Of a stretch of DNA of 53,202 nt, positions 35,299 through 43,492 are shown one piece after another. Origin of the DNA: JBOGJG01 sp050747825 (GTDB taxonomy: Bacteria > Acidobacteriota > UBA6911 > RPQK01 > JBOGJG01). Position 1 is the stretch's first letter, and each line of letters opens with the position of its first letter. Where the stretch lies: assembly GCA_050747825.1 (NCBI GenBank), contig JBOGJG010000448.1:1-53202 (forward strand), read 5' to 3'. The notes beneath the pieces are model-generated. The model searched no databases. It was not told where the DNA came from and was given only the letters and a program-made list of their open reading frames with translations. Both the position numbers and the translations under genes were made by a program.

Positions 35299-36142
35299 TT
35301 CGCAGACAGAGTGGGGGTTCCTCCAACTGACCGTCGCGCCGGATCAACACGACTTCATTACCGAACTACTCTGGGAATTGGGAACCATCGGAGTAGAGGA
35401 AAAGCAAGGCGCTCAGGGCATAATACTGAAGGCATTTTTCAGTGACGCGACAGCCCTTTTCTCTCTTAAAAGGAAATTTCACGACGCAGCCGCTCAGCGC
35501 CGGCTTCAAGTAGAAGATCTAAGGGTCGGGTCTTTTCAGGACAACCCCCAGGAATGGATTCGTAACTGGAAGAAAAACTTTCGCCCATTTGCCGTGGGAG
35601 AGAGTTTTTACATTTATCCCTCCTGGGGGCTTCCTTCACCTGATTACCGAATCAATCTGTGTCTCGAGCCCGGACAGGCCTTCGGCACCGGCTCTCATGA
35701 GTCCACTCAACTGTGCCTGCTGGCTCTGGAGCAACTCGCCAAGGCGGCAGCGTCGCTGCTGGATGTGGGGACGGGAGCCGGTATTCTCGCCATTGCCGCT
35801 CGCAAACTCAATCCGGCTTCACTCATTGTCGCCATGGATATCGATCCGCAGTCGGCAAAGGTCGCCCGTGAAAACTTCATCCAGAATTCCGCTTCCGGCA
35901 TTCTCCTTTTCGCGGGAACCCTGGAAAACATTAATCGTTCCTTCCAGCTTGTCGTGGCGAACCTTACGCTTGAGATCTTTAGGGCCGCCGCGCCCCAGCT
36001 CAGACGCGTGGCTGAAGAGAGGTTGATCGTTTCCGGATTCACTCGGGAACAGGGTCCTCTGGTTCTGGAAGAGTTTTCGCCCTTGCAATTGGGCCGGCAG
36101 TGGGAGAAAAATGGCTGGCTCTGCTTTGAACTGTTGAAATAA
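35291..36142 (+). CDS. prmA: Ribosomal protein L11 methyltransferase
   Basis: SAM-dependent methyltransferase of L11 with about 283 residues. The N-terminal substrate domain (TEWGFLQLTVAPDQHDFITE) is followed by IRNWKKNFRPFAVGESFYIY and the PrmA signature LEPGQAFGTGSHESTQLCL. SAM motif I is LLDVGTGAGILAIAA, and the catalytic-loop region is VVANLTLEIF. The start is uncertain: TTG 35291 overlaps the dnaJ end by 8 bases, and TTG 35270 is also possible, so coupling to dnaJ translation is likely. rsmE follows after 5 bases. Confidence 0.92.
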   Translation: MGDSQTEWGFLQLTVAPDQHDFITELLWELGTIGVEEKQGAQGIILKAFFSDATALFSLKRKFHDAAAQRRLQVEDLRVGSFQDNPQEWIRNWKKNFRPFAVGESFYIYPSWGLPSPDYRINLCLEPGQAFGTGSHESTQLCLLALEQLAKAAASLLDVGTGAGILAIAARKLNPASLIVAMDIDPQSAKVARENFIQNSASGILLFAGTLENINRSFQLVVANLTLEIFRAAAPQLRRVAEERLIVSGFTREQGPLVLEEFSPLQLGRQWEKNGWLCFELLK

Positions 36143-36147
36143 AGCTC

Positions 36148-36876
36148 ATGTATCGCGCTTTTGTCGAGATCAGGGAGAAGCGGGCCTGGCTGCCCGAGGA
36201 TGAACAGCATCATCTCCTCACGGTCCGCCGGTCCCGGCCCGGAGACCAATTCATCGGACTGGACGGAAAGGGTAAGGCCTATCTGTGTGCTCTGGCGCGT
36301 GAGGGGAGGGAAAGTTTTGGTGAGATCCTGCAGGAATTGCCCGAGTCGCGGGAAACTCCTCTTTCGATTATTCTGGCACAGGCGCTCGTGAAGAAGGACA
36401 AGTTTGATTGGATCGTTCAGAAGGCCGTCGAACTTGGGGTTAAGGAAATCATTCCGATTAAGACGTTTCGCACCGAGGTCCGCATTGATGATCATCGAGA
36501 GGAAAAGAAGAAAACCCGCTGGCAGAAAATTATGATGGCAGCAGTCAAACAGAGTGGGCGGACTCGCATCCCGGAACTGGCTGAGACCATGACTCTGGAG
36601 GAATGCCTCAAGCGTCGCTCCGCTTCCCTGCGATTCGTGCTTGACGAAGAGGGAGGCGGCACTCTGGCCGAGCTGATCCGGAGTCGTTCGGCATGGGATT
36701 CCTGCTGTTTCTTTATCGGTCCGGAGGGCGGATGGGATGAAGAGGATCGAAAGATTTTCCGCCGGCACAGCGTGCCTCCGGTGCAACTCGGCCCCCGAAC
36801 CCTGCGCGCCGAAACCGCCCCACTGGTCGTACTCTCGATCCTGCAATACGAACTCGGCGACCTGGCAATTTGGTGA
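36148..36876 (+). CDS. rsmE: 16S rRNA (uracil-1498-N3)-methyltransferase
   Basis: SPOUT-class methyltransferase making m3U1498 in 16S rRNA, 242 residues. The N-terminal PUA-like domain includes DEQHHLLTVRRSRPGDQF. The trefoil-knot SAM site is FFIGPEGGWDEEDRKIF followed by QLGPRTLRAETAPLVVLSIL. KAVELGVKEIIPIKTFRTEV is also typical. It is the last gene of the hrcA-grpE-dnaJ-prmA-rsmE string, an order common in several phyla. Confidence 0.95.
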   Translation: MYRAFVEIREKRAWLPEDEQHHLLTVRRSRPGDQFIGLDGKGKAYLCALAREGRESFGEILQELPESRETPLSIILAQALVKKDKFDWIVQKAVELGVKEIIPIKTFRTEVRIDDHREEKKKTRWQKIMMAAVKQSGRTRIPELAETMTLEECLKRRSASLRFVLDEEGGGTLAELIRSRSAWDSCCFFIGPEGGWDEEDRKIFRRHSVPPVQLGPRTLRAETAPLVVLSILQYELGDLAIW

Positions 36877-37319
36877 CACGCACGAAATTGATGAAAAAAG
36901 CCTTAATGTTACTGGCTTTGCGCAGCGGTCTGGCACGAATTAAGTTAGCAGCTCCCCAGGCCAAAGGTCAACGACCACCGCCAAGGGCGGTGGCTTTCCC
37001 GGGTGCCGCAGACCGGCTGATACTGGCCGCTGACCTGCTGGCCGCTGACCATCATCGAACTGGTCAGTGGTCTGTAGGCGAGCGCAGCGAGCCGGGTTCA
37101 GTGGTCAGCTCTGGGTACGAACAAAACCCACGGCACATTACCACCGTGAAAGACTGTGGGTTTCTACGGATAACTAAAACTGTACCGGGGCGCTTCACCC
37201 GTTCTCCGACTTTGGGAAAACTTGGTAAACGAGTAGAAGGTCCCTCTATTTTTAAAAGTGCTTTAGGTGCCAGACGCCCTCTAAAGGCCAATGTTCATGC
37301 TGGTTTAAGGAGCCATTTC
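36877..37319. other. Noncoding region with dispersed repeat copy B
   Basis: About 440 bases without a supported gene, although one frame happens to stay open through it. It contains the repeat at 36975-37070. At about 37121-37161 there is an imperfect hairpin (AACCCACGG ... CTGTGGGTT). The ribosome site AAGGAG at 37307-37312 serves the next gene. Confidence 0.6.
36975..37070 (+). repeat. Dispersed hairpin repeat, copy B
   Basis: Hairpin CCACCGC-CAAGG-GCGGTGG, then CTTTCCCGGGTGCCGC, AGACCGGCTGAT, and several GGCCGCTGACC units ending GGTCAGTGG. The order of blocks is that of copy A (25932) and copy C (49172-49092). This copy has an extra internal CTGGCCGCTGACC unit. Confidence 0.85.
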
Positions 37320-38117
37320 GTGCGTGTCACCATTTTGTGGGCAGTGGTCTCGCCCCTGTTTTCGCAGCAGCGGCCTCTTGTGACGGAGCGTGTGGAGACG
37401 GTGCCGGAGGGAAAAAGGCAGGTGGAACTCGGGGCCGAGTTTTTTCAGGATGCGGTGTTTGCCTTGGCCGGTCTCAAGGGGGATTTAAGCCGGGTGGGGG
37501 TTTATGGAGTGCGCCTGGGTGCGGGAGAAAAGATAGAAGTGCAGGTTTTAGGAACAGTCCAGAACGTGCTGAACGTGGAAGATCGCTTTGCCGCTCCCGC
37601 TTCGACGCGGTTGGATTTTAGCGGGAATTCAACAAGCGATTTCGGCGATATTACAGTGGCCACCAAGATGAGGTTTACGGATCAAACCTCCATCTGGCCC
37701 GCTCTGGGAATGCGTTTTGGAGCCGAGCTTCCCATTGCCTCCAATGAGAGCGGCCTGGGCGTGGATGAGACCAATGCCTTTACTTCACTGCTCCTGGAGA
37801 AGCATTTCGGAGGTCTCGAGCTTTGGGGAAATATTGGACTGACGCTCCTGGGTGATCCCCTGGACGGCGGAGCTCAGGATGATTTACTCACTTACGGACT
37901 GGCTTTTCTTTGTCCTCTCAACACGCGTTTCAACCTAGTAGGGGAGTGGAACGGGCGGGCCGGGCCGGGCGGAGTTGGCACTGAAGAGCAGTCGCTCCTG
38001 AGAGTTGGCGCGCAGATTAAGGCGGCGGGATTCTACTGGGATGCGGGTGTGGCAGCAGGGCTTGAAGAGACCGACCCTTCCTGGGGCTTATTGGTCGGCC
38101 TCTCCAAGCGTTTTTAG
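37320..38117 (+). CDS. Putative outer-membrane beta-barrel protein
   Basis: A 265-residue predicted outer-membrane protein. The GTG at 37320, with AAGGAG 7 bases upstream, gives a short signal peptide (RVTILWAVVSPLFSQQ). Alternating hydrophobic strands follow: GRQ-type VELGAEFFQDAVF, VGVYGVRLGAGEKIEVQVLG, ALGMRFGAELPIA, GLELWGNIGLTLLG, RFNLVGEWNGRAG. The C-terminus ends GLLVGLSKRF, with the terminal Phe of barrel proteins. It resembles uncharacterised transporter-like barrels. Substrate unknown. The frame is open back to 36870, but that part is repeat DNA. Confidence 0.72.
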   Translation: MRVTILWAVVSPLFSQQRPLVTERVETVPEGKRQVELGAEFFQDAVFALAGLKGDLSRVGVYGVRLGAGEKIEVQVLGTVQNVLNVEDRFAAPASTRLDFSGNSTSDFGDITVATKMRFTDQTSIWPALGMRFGAELPIASNESGLGVDETNAFTSLLLEKHFGGLELWGNIGLTLLGDPLDGGAQDDLLTYGLAFLCPLNTRFNLVGEWNGRAGPGGVGTEEQSLLRVGAQIKAAGFYWDAGVAAGLEETDPSWGLLVGLSKRF

Positions 38118-38145
38118 GCTGTAGGAGCAGCCTTAAGCCTACGGC

Positions 38146-39444
38146 CTAAACTATTTCCAGAGCCTCAGGCTCGGGCGCGGACTTGATCAGACCAGGATAG
38201 GCTTCCATCCCGTGCTCACCCACATCCAGACCGATGTGCTCTTCTGCACCACTGACGCGAAGACCGACCGTGGCCTTCAGAACAAGCCAGGTGATCAGGC
38301 TGGCGCCCACCACCAGCAGACCAAAGGAAAGGATTCCGACCAACTGAATCAGCGTCTGGCGGATTCCGCCTCCCATAAAGAGACCGCCTTCGGTGGCAAA
38401 CAAGCCCACGGCTAACGTACCCCACGCGCCGTTTACCAGGTGGACACTGATGGCGCCCACCGGATCATCCACTCTGACCCGGTCAAAAAACAGAACCGCA
38501 AAAACCACCAGAGTTCCGCCGATCAATCCAATCAGCACCGAACTGGCGATGGTTACCGAACTGCAGGGCGCAGTAATGGCAACGAGTCCTGCCAGCGAGC
38601 CGTTTAAAATCATGCTGAGGTCGGGTTTGCCCAGAACGGACCAGGAAGTCATGGTAGCAGCCAGACAACCTGCCGCCGCGGCCATAAAGGTATTGACTGC
38701 AATCAGCGAGATAGCATTAGGGTCAGCGGCCATGGTGCTTCCAGGATTGAACCCAAACCAGCCCAGCCAGAGAATGAAAGCGCCCAGCGTGGCCAGGCTC
38801 ATATTGTGTCCCGGAATCGGGTTCACTCTTCCGCTAGCGGTGTATTTTCCTGCTCGGGCACCCAGTAGAATGGCCCCTACAAGGGCGGCCCAGCCGCCGA
38901 CGCTGTGCACCACCGTGGACCCCGCAAAGTCAATGAAGCCCAGCTCCGAAAGCCAGCCGCCACCCCAGGCCCAGTGCCCGCCGATAGGGTAAATAACGGC
39001 CACCATAACGAAGGAGAAGGCGATGAAGCTCACGAACTTGATACGCTCGGCCACCGCTCCGCTGACGATAGTCGCCGCCGTCGCGGCAAAGGCGAGTTGA
39101 AAGAAGAACTTGGCTGCCAGAGGCACCGTGGCCCAGCTCAGGGCCCCGAACACACCTGAGTAAGCATCCCCTGTAGCCGGACTGTTGTCACCTCCCAGCA
39201 GGAACCAGCCCTGCAGGCCTAAAAAAGTGTTGCCGTCGCCGAACATCAAAGCGAAGCCAATCCCCCAAAAGGCCATTGCCGCGACGGCGAACACAATGAA
39301 ATTCTTGGCCAGGATGTTGACGGCATTCTTGGCCTGGCAGAGCCCGGTCTCAAGCATGCCGAAGCCGGCATTCATAAAGAAGACCAGACAGGCCGCAATG
39401 ATCACCCACAAGGTATCCAGAATGACTTTCGTTTCAAATTCCAT
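38146..39444 (-). CDS. amt: Ammonium transporter
   Basis: Amt/MEP/Rh channel of 432 residues with about 11 membrane helices. Signatures: FMNAGFGMLETGLCQAKNAV, FFFQLAFAATAATIVSGAVA, DFAGSTVVHSVGGWAALVGA with the first pore His, FILWLGWFGFNPGS, and ISVHLVNGAWGTLAVGLF with the second pore His. The cytoplasmic tail carries GAEEHIGLDVGEHGMEAYPG, the usual Amt ending. GGAGAGGGAA precedes the ATG. A sigma-54 promoter lies about 120 bases upstream, and glnB diverges beyond it, matching the classic Amt-PII pairing in which PII plugs the channel when nitrogen is plentiful. Confidence 0.97.
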   Translation of the reverse strand: MEFETKVILDTLWVIIAACLVFFMNAGFGMLETGLCQAKNAVNILAKNFIVFAVAAMAFWGIGFALMFGDGNTFLGLQGWFLLGGDNSPATGDAYSGVFGALSWATVPLAAKFFFQLAFAATAATIVSGAVAERIKFVSFIAFSFVMVAVIYPIGGHWAWGGGWLSELGFIDFAGSTVVHSVGGWAALVGAILLGARAGKYTASGRVNPIPGHNMSLATLGAFILWLGWFGFNPGSTMAADPNAISLIAVNTFMAAAAGCLAATMTSWSVLGKPDLSMILNGSLAGLVAITAPCSSVTIASSVLIGLIGGTLVVFAVLFFDRVRVDDPVGAISVHLVNGAWGTLAVGLFATEGGLFMGGGIRQTLIQLVGILSFGLLVVGASLITWLVLKATVGLRVSGAEEHIGLDVGEHGMEAYPGLIKSAPEPEALEIV

Positions 39445-39565
39445 TTCCCTCTCCTAAGTTGATTAATTTCTCTTAAAGTTTGCTTTCTTCGTAAATCCAG
39501 CCGCCTTGAGAACTCCGGCTGAGGATCCGGTAAAGGCTTTGTACCGTCAGCCGTGCTTCTCTTAT

Positions 39566-39580
39566 GCAACTGGCAGGCCA
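39566..39580 (-). promoter_or_regulatory. Sigma-54 (-24/-12) promoter of amt
   Basis: On the minus strand TGGC (39580-39577), 7 bases, TTGC (39569-39566), followed by AT. This is the exact GG-to-GC spacing of sigma-54 promoters (TGGCAC-N5-TTGC, with CT for AC after TGGC). The predicted start is near 39554, giving a leader of about 110 bases to amt. Confidence 0.75.
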
Positions 39581-40082
39581 AAGTGGCCGGGCGCTTCTCC
39601 CGTGGCCGAAGACGTTCTTCTGAATTCAGGCAGAATTAAGGCATAATAAGGCTCTGAGGTCTCCCTCCTTTATAAATACCCTGGGGTCGGGCTGGATGGC
39701 GCCGGGCTCAAGCCGACATTTTTGGCAATTTTGCAGCCCAGTGATGACGGTTTTGTAAGATACGGTCGAAGTGACAGTCAGTCAGTCCTTTAGGCGGCTG
39801 ACTCTGGTCGGTTATGAGTTATTGTCAGGGCTTCTTCTGTAAGCTATAAGTTTTGCATCCTCCTGTCGAGATTCACAGCGCGACGCCCCCGAGCTTAATT
39901 CCTACAAAAGTGAGTGCAGCTAGGATTAAGGCTACCAAATTGTATGCCCTGCTGGGTCGTTTAGGCCGGCTTGCAGCAGGAAAGCGAACACCCCAAGCAC
40001 TCTCCCTTATACCCCCGAGCAGCGTCGGGGTTGATTAACAGGTTCTGCCTTAGGCCCAGCCGCTTTGGCCTTCACTCCGGAT
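39581..40082. other. Noncoding region between divergent amt and glnB promoters
   Basis: About 500 bases between two sigma-54 promoters, the expected place for upstream activator sites, though I could not name a binding motif. It holds short repeats (GTCAGTCAGTCC near 39777). A minus-strand frame near 39995-39871 ends in a hydrophobic stretch (LVALILAALTFVGIKLGG) but has no acceptable start, so I do not call a gene. Confidence 0.5.
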
Positions 40083-40097
40083 TGGCATGACGCTTGC
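40083..40097 (+). promoter_or_regulatory. Sigma-54 (-24/-12) promoter of glnB
   Basis: TGGCATGACGCTTGC at 40083-40097 matches TGGCAC-N5-TTGC in spacing and at nearly every conserved base, and is followed by A. The predicted start is near 40109, about 80 bases before the glnB ATG. Confidence 0.85.
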
Positions 40098-40188
40098 AGT
40101 GATCGCGGACCAGCGGCCAGATTCCGGGTAGCTTTGGTGCTGCCGCGGGGTTGAATTGAAAGCAATCGGAGATAGCTTAGGAGGGACG

Positions 40189-40530
40189 ATGAAAAAGATT
40201 GAGAGCATTATCCGGCCTCATCTGTTGGACCCGGTAAAGGATGCGCTGCAAGCCGTCGGCATTATGGGAATGACGATCACCGAGGTGAAGGGTTACGGAA
40301 GGCAAAAGGGACATACCGAGTCTTATCGCGGTGTGGAATACCAGGTCGAGTTTATACCGAAGGTCAAAGTTGAAGTGGTGGTAGCGGAAGATCTGGTGGA
40401 TGCGGCGATTCAGGCCATCATTCAGACTGCCAGGACCGGAAAGTTCGGAGACGGCAAGGTTTTTATTTCTTCTCTGGACGAGGTCGTTCGAATTCGCACC
40501 GGAGAACTCGGTGAATTAGCTTTGCAGTAA
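40189..40530 (+). CDS. glnB: Nitrogen regulatory protein P-II
   Basis: A 113-residue PII signal protein (E. coli GlnB has 112). It begins MKKIESIIRPHLLDPVKDAL. The T-loop GRQKGHTESYRGVEY has Tyr51, the uridylylation site. The ATP/2-oxoglutarate regions are VKGYG and TGKFGDGKVFI. I chose the ATG at 40189 because AGGAGG lies just upstream. An in-frame start at 40156 is inferior. A sigma-54 promoter precedes it and amt diverges from it. By analogy with GlnK-AmtB it should block Amt when nitrogen is in excess and signal nitrogen state to other enzymes. Confidence 0.96.
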   Translation: MKKIESIIRPHLLDPVKDALQAVGIMGMTITEVKGYGRQKGHTESYRGVEYQVEFIPKVKVEVVVAEDLVDAAIQAIIQTARTGKFGDGKVFISSLDEVVRIRTGELGELALQ

Positions 40531-40647
40531 ACGAAAAGGGGCCGGGGCTGTGGGGCCACCGACCCAATATGAAAGGAAACAACCCATGTCCAATTTTACA
40601 TTCAATCGAGTCTTTAAGAAAAGCAATTCCACAGGAGGGCGTATCTT

Positions 40648-40728
40648 ATGCATTTTTCTATAGCAATCTTGTTTCTGCCAATTCTAATCTACCAAGGTCG
40701 CGGAGCCAGGCCACAAGCCGAAAGCTGA
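40648..40728 (+). CDS. Possible 26-residue hydrophobic small protein
   Basis: ATG at 40648, with a strong ribosome site AGGAGGG 9 bases upstream, opens a 26-codon frame (MHFSIAILFLPILIYQGRG...). Residues 3-15 are hydrophobic enough for a short membrane helix or truncated signal peptide. It lies between glnB and the porin. It is too short to verify by eye and may be a relic or leader peptide. Confidence 0.3.
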   Translation: MHFSIAILFLPILIYQGRGARPQAES

Positions 40729-40793
40729 TTCGTCGGCAAAGACACCGCGCGAAAAATTTTGAAACTTTGAAACAGAGTTAGGAGACAAACAGT

Positions 40794-42227
40794 ATGCAAA
40801 CAGCGGGCATCAAGAAAGCCAGGACGGCCACGTTAGCGGTCCGGCGATTGGGGGCGGTGTTCTGCTTCGTAGTGGCGACGGCGGTGAGTTCGCCGGCCCA
40901 AACAAGTATGGAAGATCGGGAAGATCGGATTGCGGCGATGGAGGCTCTGCTGCAGCAGCAAGACGCGCGCATCCAGCAATTGGAACAGGAATTGGCAGTC
41001 TCGAAAGGTGAGGTGAACGTCCAGGAAGTGAGTGCGACGGGGCGGGATGCCGTGCGGCCGTTCATTCGACCGGCGGTGCTGGTGAGCTCTTCGCCGGGTC
41101 CTATTCTGGTCCCGGTGGAAGCGCCGGTCGCGGCGGCAGCGCCCGAACCGGCGGCTGCGGCGGCTCCCGCGCCGCAGGACCCGACGACCAGTCCGGATTT
41201 CGAAGGGCTGGGTTTTTTCCGGGGGGTGCGGTTTAACGGCTTTCTGGACGCATACTACGGCTTCAACTTCGACGAGCCGGCGGACCGGAAAGTCCCCTTC
41301 CGCAACTTCGACTTCAACCATAATTCGCTGACGTTGAGCCAGGTCAGTATTGACATGGCGAAACCCGTGAGCGAATCCGCGCCGTTGGGGTACATGGTGC
41401 AAATGATGTTTGGGCCTACCGCTGATTGGGTCAATAGCGGAGACTTTGGGATTGGGAATTCCACCGCGGCCCACTTTTTGCAGTACTACCTGAGCGGACG
41501 TGTTCCGGTGGGCAATGGACTGACCTTAGATGTCGGCAAGTTCGTCACGCAGCACGGGGCCGAGGTGATTGACACACGGGCCGATTGGAACTACTCGCGA
41601 GGCCTGCTGTTTGCTTGGGCCATTCCGTATTATCACTTCGGTCTCCGCGCCACCTATCCGGCCTCCGACAAGGTGACTCTGGCAGCCTACATTACCAATG
41701 GGTGGAACAATGTGATCGAAAACAACGGGGGCAAGACGTACGGATTTCAGCTTATCTACAACCCGAGCAGCCGGTTCAGCTTTATTCAGAACTACATGTT
41801 TGGTCCCGAGCAGGCGGATGTGAGCGACAGCGAGAATTGGCGCCATCTCTGGGACTCGCTCATCACCGTGAAGCTCCACGACAAGGTGACGTTCATGACC
41901 AACTTCGATTACGGGATGGATCGGATCGTGGGCGGCGAGCACGTGCACTGGATCGGGACGGCGAACTATCTGAAGTTCCAGTTGACGCCGTCGTTCGCGC
42001 TGATCCCGCGCTTCGAGTTCTTCAGCGACCCGATGGGCTTTACCACCGGCTTTCGGCAGCAGTTGAAGGAATTCACCCTCACGCCCGAGTTCCTGGTCAA
42101 CGAGAACATGGTGATGCGGTTTGAGTACCGGCGTGATTGGTCCAATGCCGGCGTGTTTGGCGGGGATACGGCGGATGATACGCGCTCGCAGGACACCGCT
42201 GCGGTGGGCCTGATCCTGAAGTTCTAG
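40794..42227 (+). CDS. bbp2-family outer-membrane porin
   Basis: A 477-residue exported porin. A signal peptide (AVFCFVVATAVSSPAQ) precedes a short coiled coil (EDRIAAMEALLQQQDARIQQ) and an Ala/Pro-rich spacer. A beta barrel follows from about 145, starting FNGFLDAYYGFNFDEP, then NSLTLSQVSIDMAKP, GYMVQMMFGPTADW, GNGLTLDVGKFVTQHGAEV, GLRATYPASDK. It ends AAVGLILKF with terminal Phe. The pattern fits the putative beta-barrel porin-2 group. Its placement next to glnB and amt suggests uptake of a nitrogen compound, an inference only. Its base composition is richer in GC than the genes to its left. Confidence 0.85.
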   Translation: MQTAGIKKARTATLAVRRLGAVFCFVVATAVSSPAQTSMEDREDRIAAMEALLQQQDARIQQLEQELAVSKGEVNVQEVSATGRDAVRPFIRPAVLVSSSPGPILVPVEAPVAAAAPEPAAAAAPAPQDPTTSPDFEGLGFFRGVRFNGFLDAYYGFNFDEPADRKVPFRNFDFNHNSLTLSQVSIDMAKPVSESAPLGYMVQMMFGPTADWVNSGDFGIGNSTAAHFLQYYLSGRVPVGNGLTLDVGKFVTQHGAEVIDTRADWNYSRGLLFAWAIPYYHFGLRATYPASDKVTLAAYITNGWNNVIENNGGKTYGFQLIYNPSSRFSFIQNYMFGPEQADVSDSENWRHLWDSLITVKLHDKVTFMTNFDYGMDRIVGGEHVHWIGTANYLKFQLTPSFALIPRFEFFSDPMGFTTGFRQQLKEFTLTPEFLVNENMVMRFEYRRDWSNAGVFGGDTADDTRSQDTAAVGLILKF

Positions 42228-42348
42228 GCCCGGTTCCCCATGTGGGAGGAGACGCGATGGATGCGTCCCTCCTCTCCACAGATGTTGCTAGCAGGCGCAG
42301 CAACGGCTCTCGAACGCGGGGGCCGCATTCCAAACGGAGGGACTCGGA

Positions 42349-42513
42349 ATGAAGCTACTTCTCATCAACGACTCCGGCGAGCCGGTCGCGTGCCTGGACG
42401 GCGTGGAAGGATACGACGTCCAGGATTCGAGCAACGTGCTCGCCTTGCTGGATCTGCTCGAGTCCCTCATCGGGGGCCGCGAAGGGCGGCAAAGTTCCAG
42501 TCGGACCTCGTGA
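42349..42513 (+). CDS. Small acidic protein of 54 residues, unknown
   Basis: ATG at 42349 with GGAGGG 6 bases upstream. The frame runs 54 codons: MKLLLINDSGEPVACLDGVE, then GYDVQDSSNVLALLDLLESL, then a short basic Ser-rich tail. The first half looks like two beta strands (KLLLIND, VACLDG) and the second a helix, a compact soluble fold. It lies between the porin and the truncated amt, on the same strand. I do not recognise the family. The good ribosome site and sensible codon use support a real gene. Confidence 0.6.
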   Translation: MKLLLINDSGEPVACLDGVEGYDVQDSSNVLALLDLLESLIGGREGRQSSSRTS

Positions 42514-42624
42514 GGAGTTGCTCACGAACGCTTCTGCCGAGCGTGTCGCCGCTTGACACGGGATCGTATCCAGCGTATCGGCGGCAACACAGAATTGTCA
42601 CATCGTTGATGGAAGGGGCATCGG

Positions 42625-43465
42625 ATGTGGATTACACGTTTGACTCGCAGAATGATACCGCTACTTGGTGTGGTTGCATTCATGAGTTCGCACGCACACG
42701 CCCAAGCCACCGGTGACGACGCCGTGTTCGTAGCGAACAACATCTGGATGATGGTGGCCACATTCTTGGTGTTCATCATGCATCTGGGTTTCGCCACATT
42801 GGAATCCGGTCTGGTCCAGGCCAAGAACACGGTCAACATCCTGTTCAAGAACACAATGATCGTAGCCATCGGCCTGCTGACCTATGCCATGTGGGGGTTC
42901 AACCTGATGTATCCCGGCGACTTCAGCATCGGGAGCTGGTTCGGTTTCGCGGGCTTCGGAATCAGTTCGCCCGAGGGCGCGGCTGGCTTGATCGCATATG
43001 CCGACGGCGGATACAGCTACTGGACCGATTTTCTGTTCCAGGCGATGTTCGCCGCTACCGGCGCCACGATTGTTTCGGGAGCTGTCGCAGGACGCATCAA
43101 GGCTACCAGTTTTCTTCTGTTCACGTTCTTCTTCGTGGGCTTTGTCTATCCGTTTGTCGGCAGCTGGAAGTGGGGCGGCGGCTGGCTGGATCAGATGGGT
43201 TTCTACGATTTTGCCGGGTCAACGCTGGTCCATTCGGTTGGCGGCTGGGGCGCGCTGGCCGGCGCGCTGCTGCTCGGGCCGCGGATCGGGAAGTACCATG
43301 GCAAGCAGGCGCGCGGGATACCAGGCTCAAGCATGCCCTTGGCGACCATTGGGGTCTTCCTCCTCTGGCTGGGCTGGTTTGGATTCAACGGCGGTTCCGT
43401 GCTGTCGGCTGATCCCGGGCCGGTGTCGTTTACGCTGGTGACGACCTGTCTGGCGGCTTCCGCAG
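42625..43465 (+). pseudogene. Second ammonium transporter, C-terminal third deleted
   Basis: The N-terminal ~280 residues of an Amt with a cleavable signal (VVAFMSSHAHAQ). Intact blocks: FIMHLGFATLESGLVQAKNT, FLFQAMFAATGATIVSGAVA, DFAGSTLVHSVGGWGALAGA with the first pore His, and FLLWLGWFGFNGGSVLSADP. After TLVTTCLAASAG (about 43465) homology ends. The frame continues 28 codons through the out-of-frame start of the next porin gene to 43554. The second pore His and the last four helices are missing, so ammonium conduction is not expected. A deletion has joined this gene to the porin gene. Confidence 0.82.
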
Positions 43466-43492
43466 GCATCAGGAGGGCGTGTCTTCCTGCTG

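Noticed and set aside
36870..37319. In-frame extension upstream of the barrel protein
   Set aside because: It runs through dispersed repeat copy B. The GTG at 37320 has a ribosome site and signal peptide.
39853..40038. 61-codon plus-strand frame and a hydrophobic minus-strand frame between amt and glnB
   Set aside because: The plus frame has no ribosome site; the minus frame has no acceptable start codon before the hydrophobic stretch.
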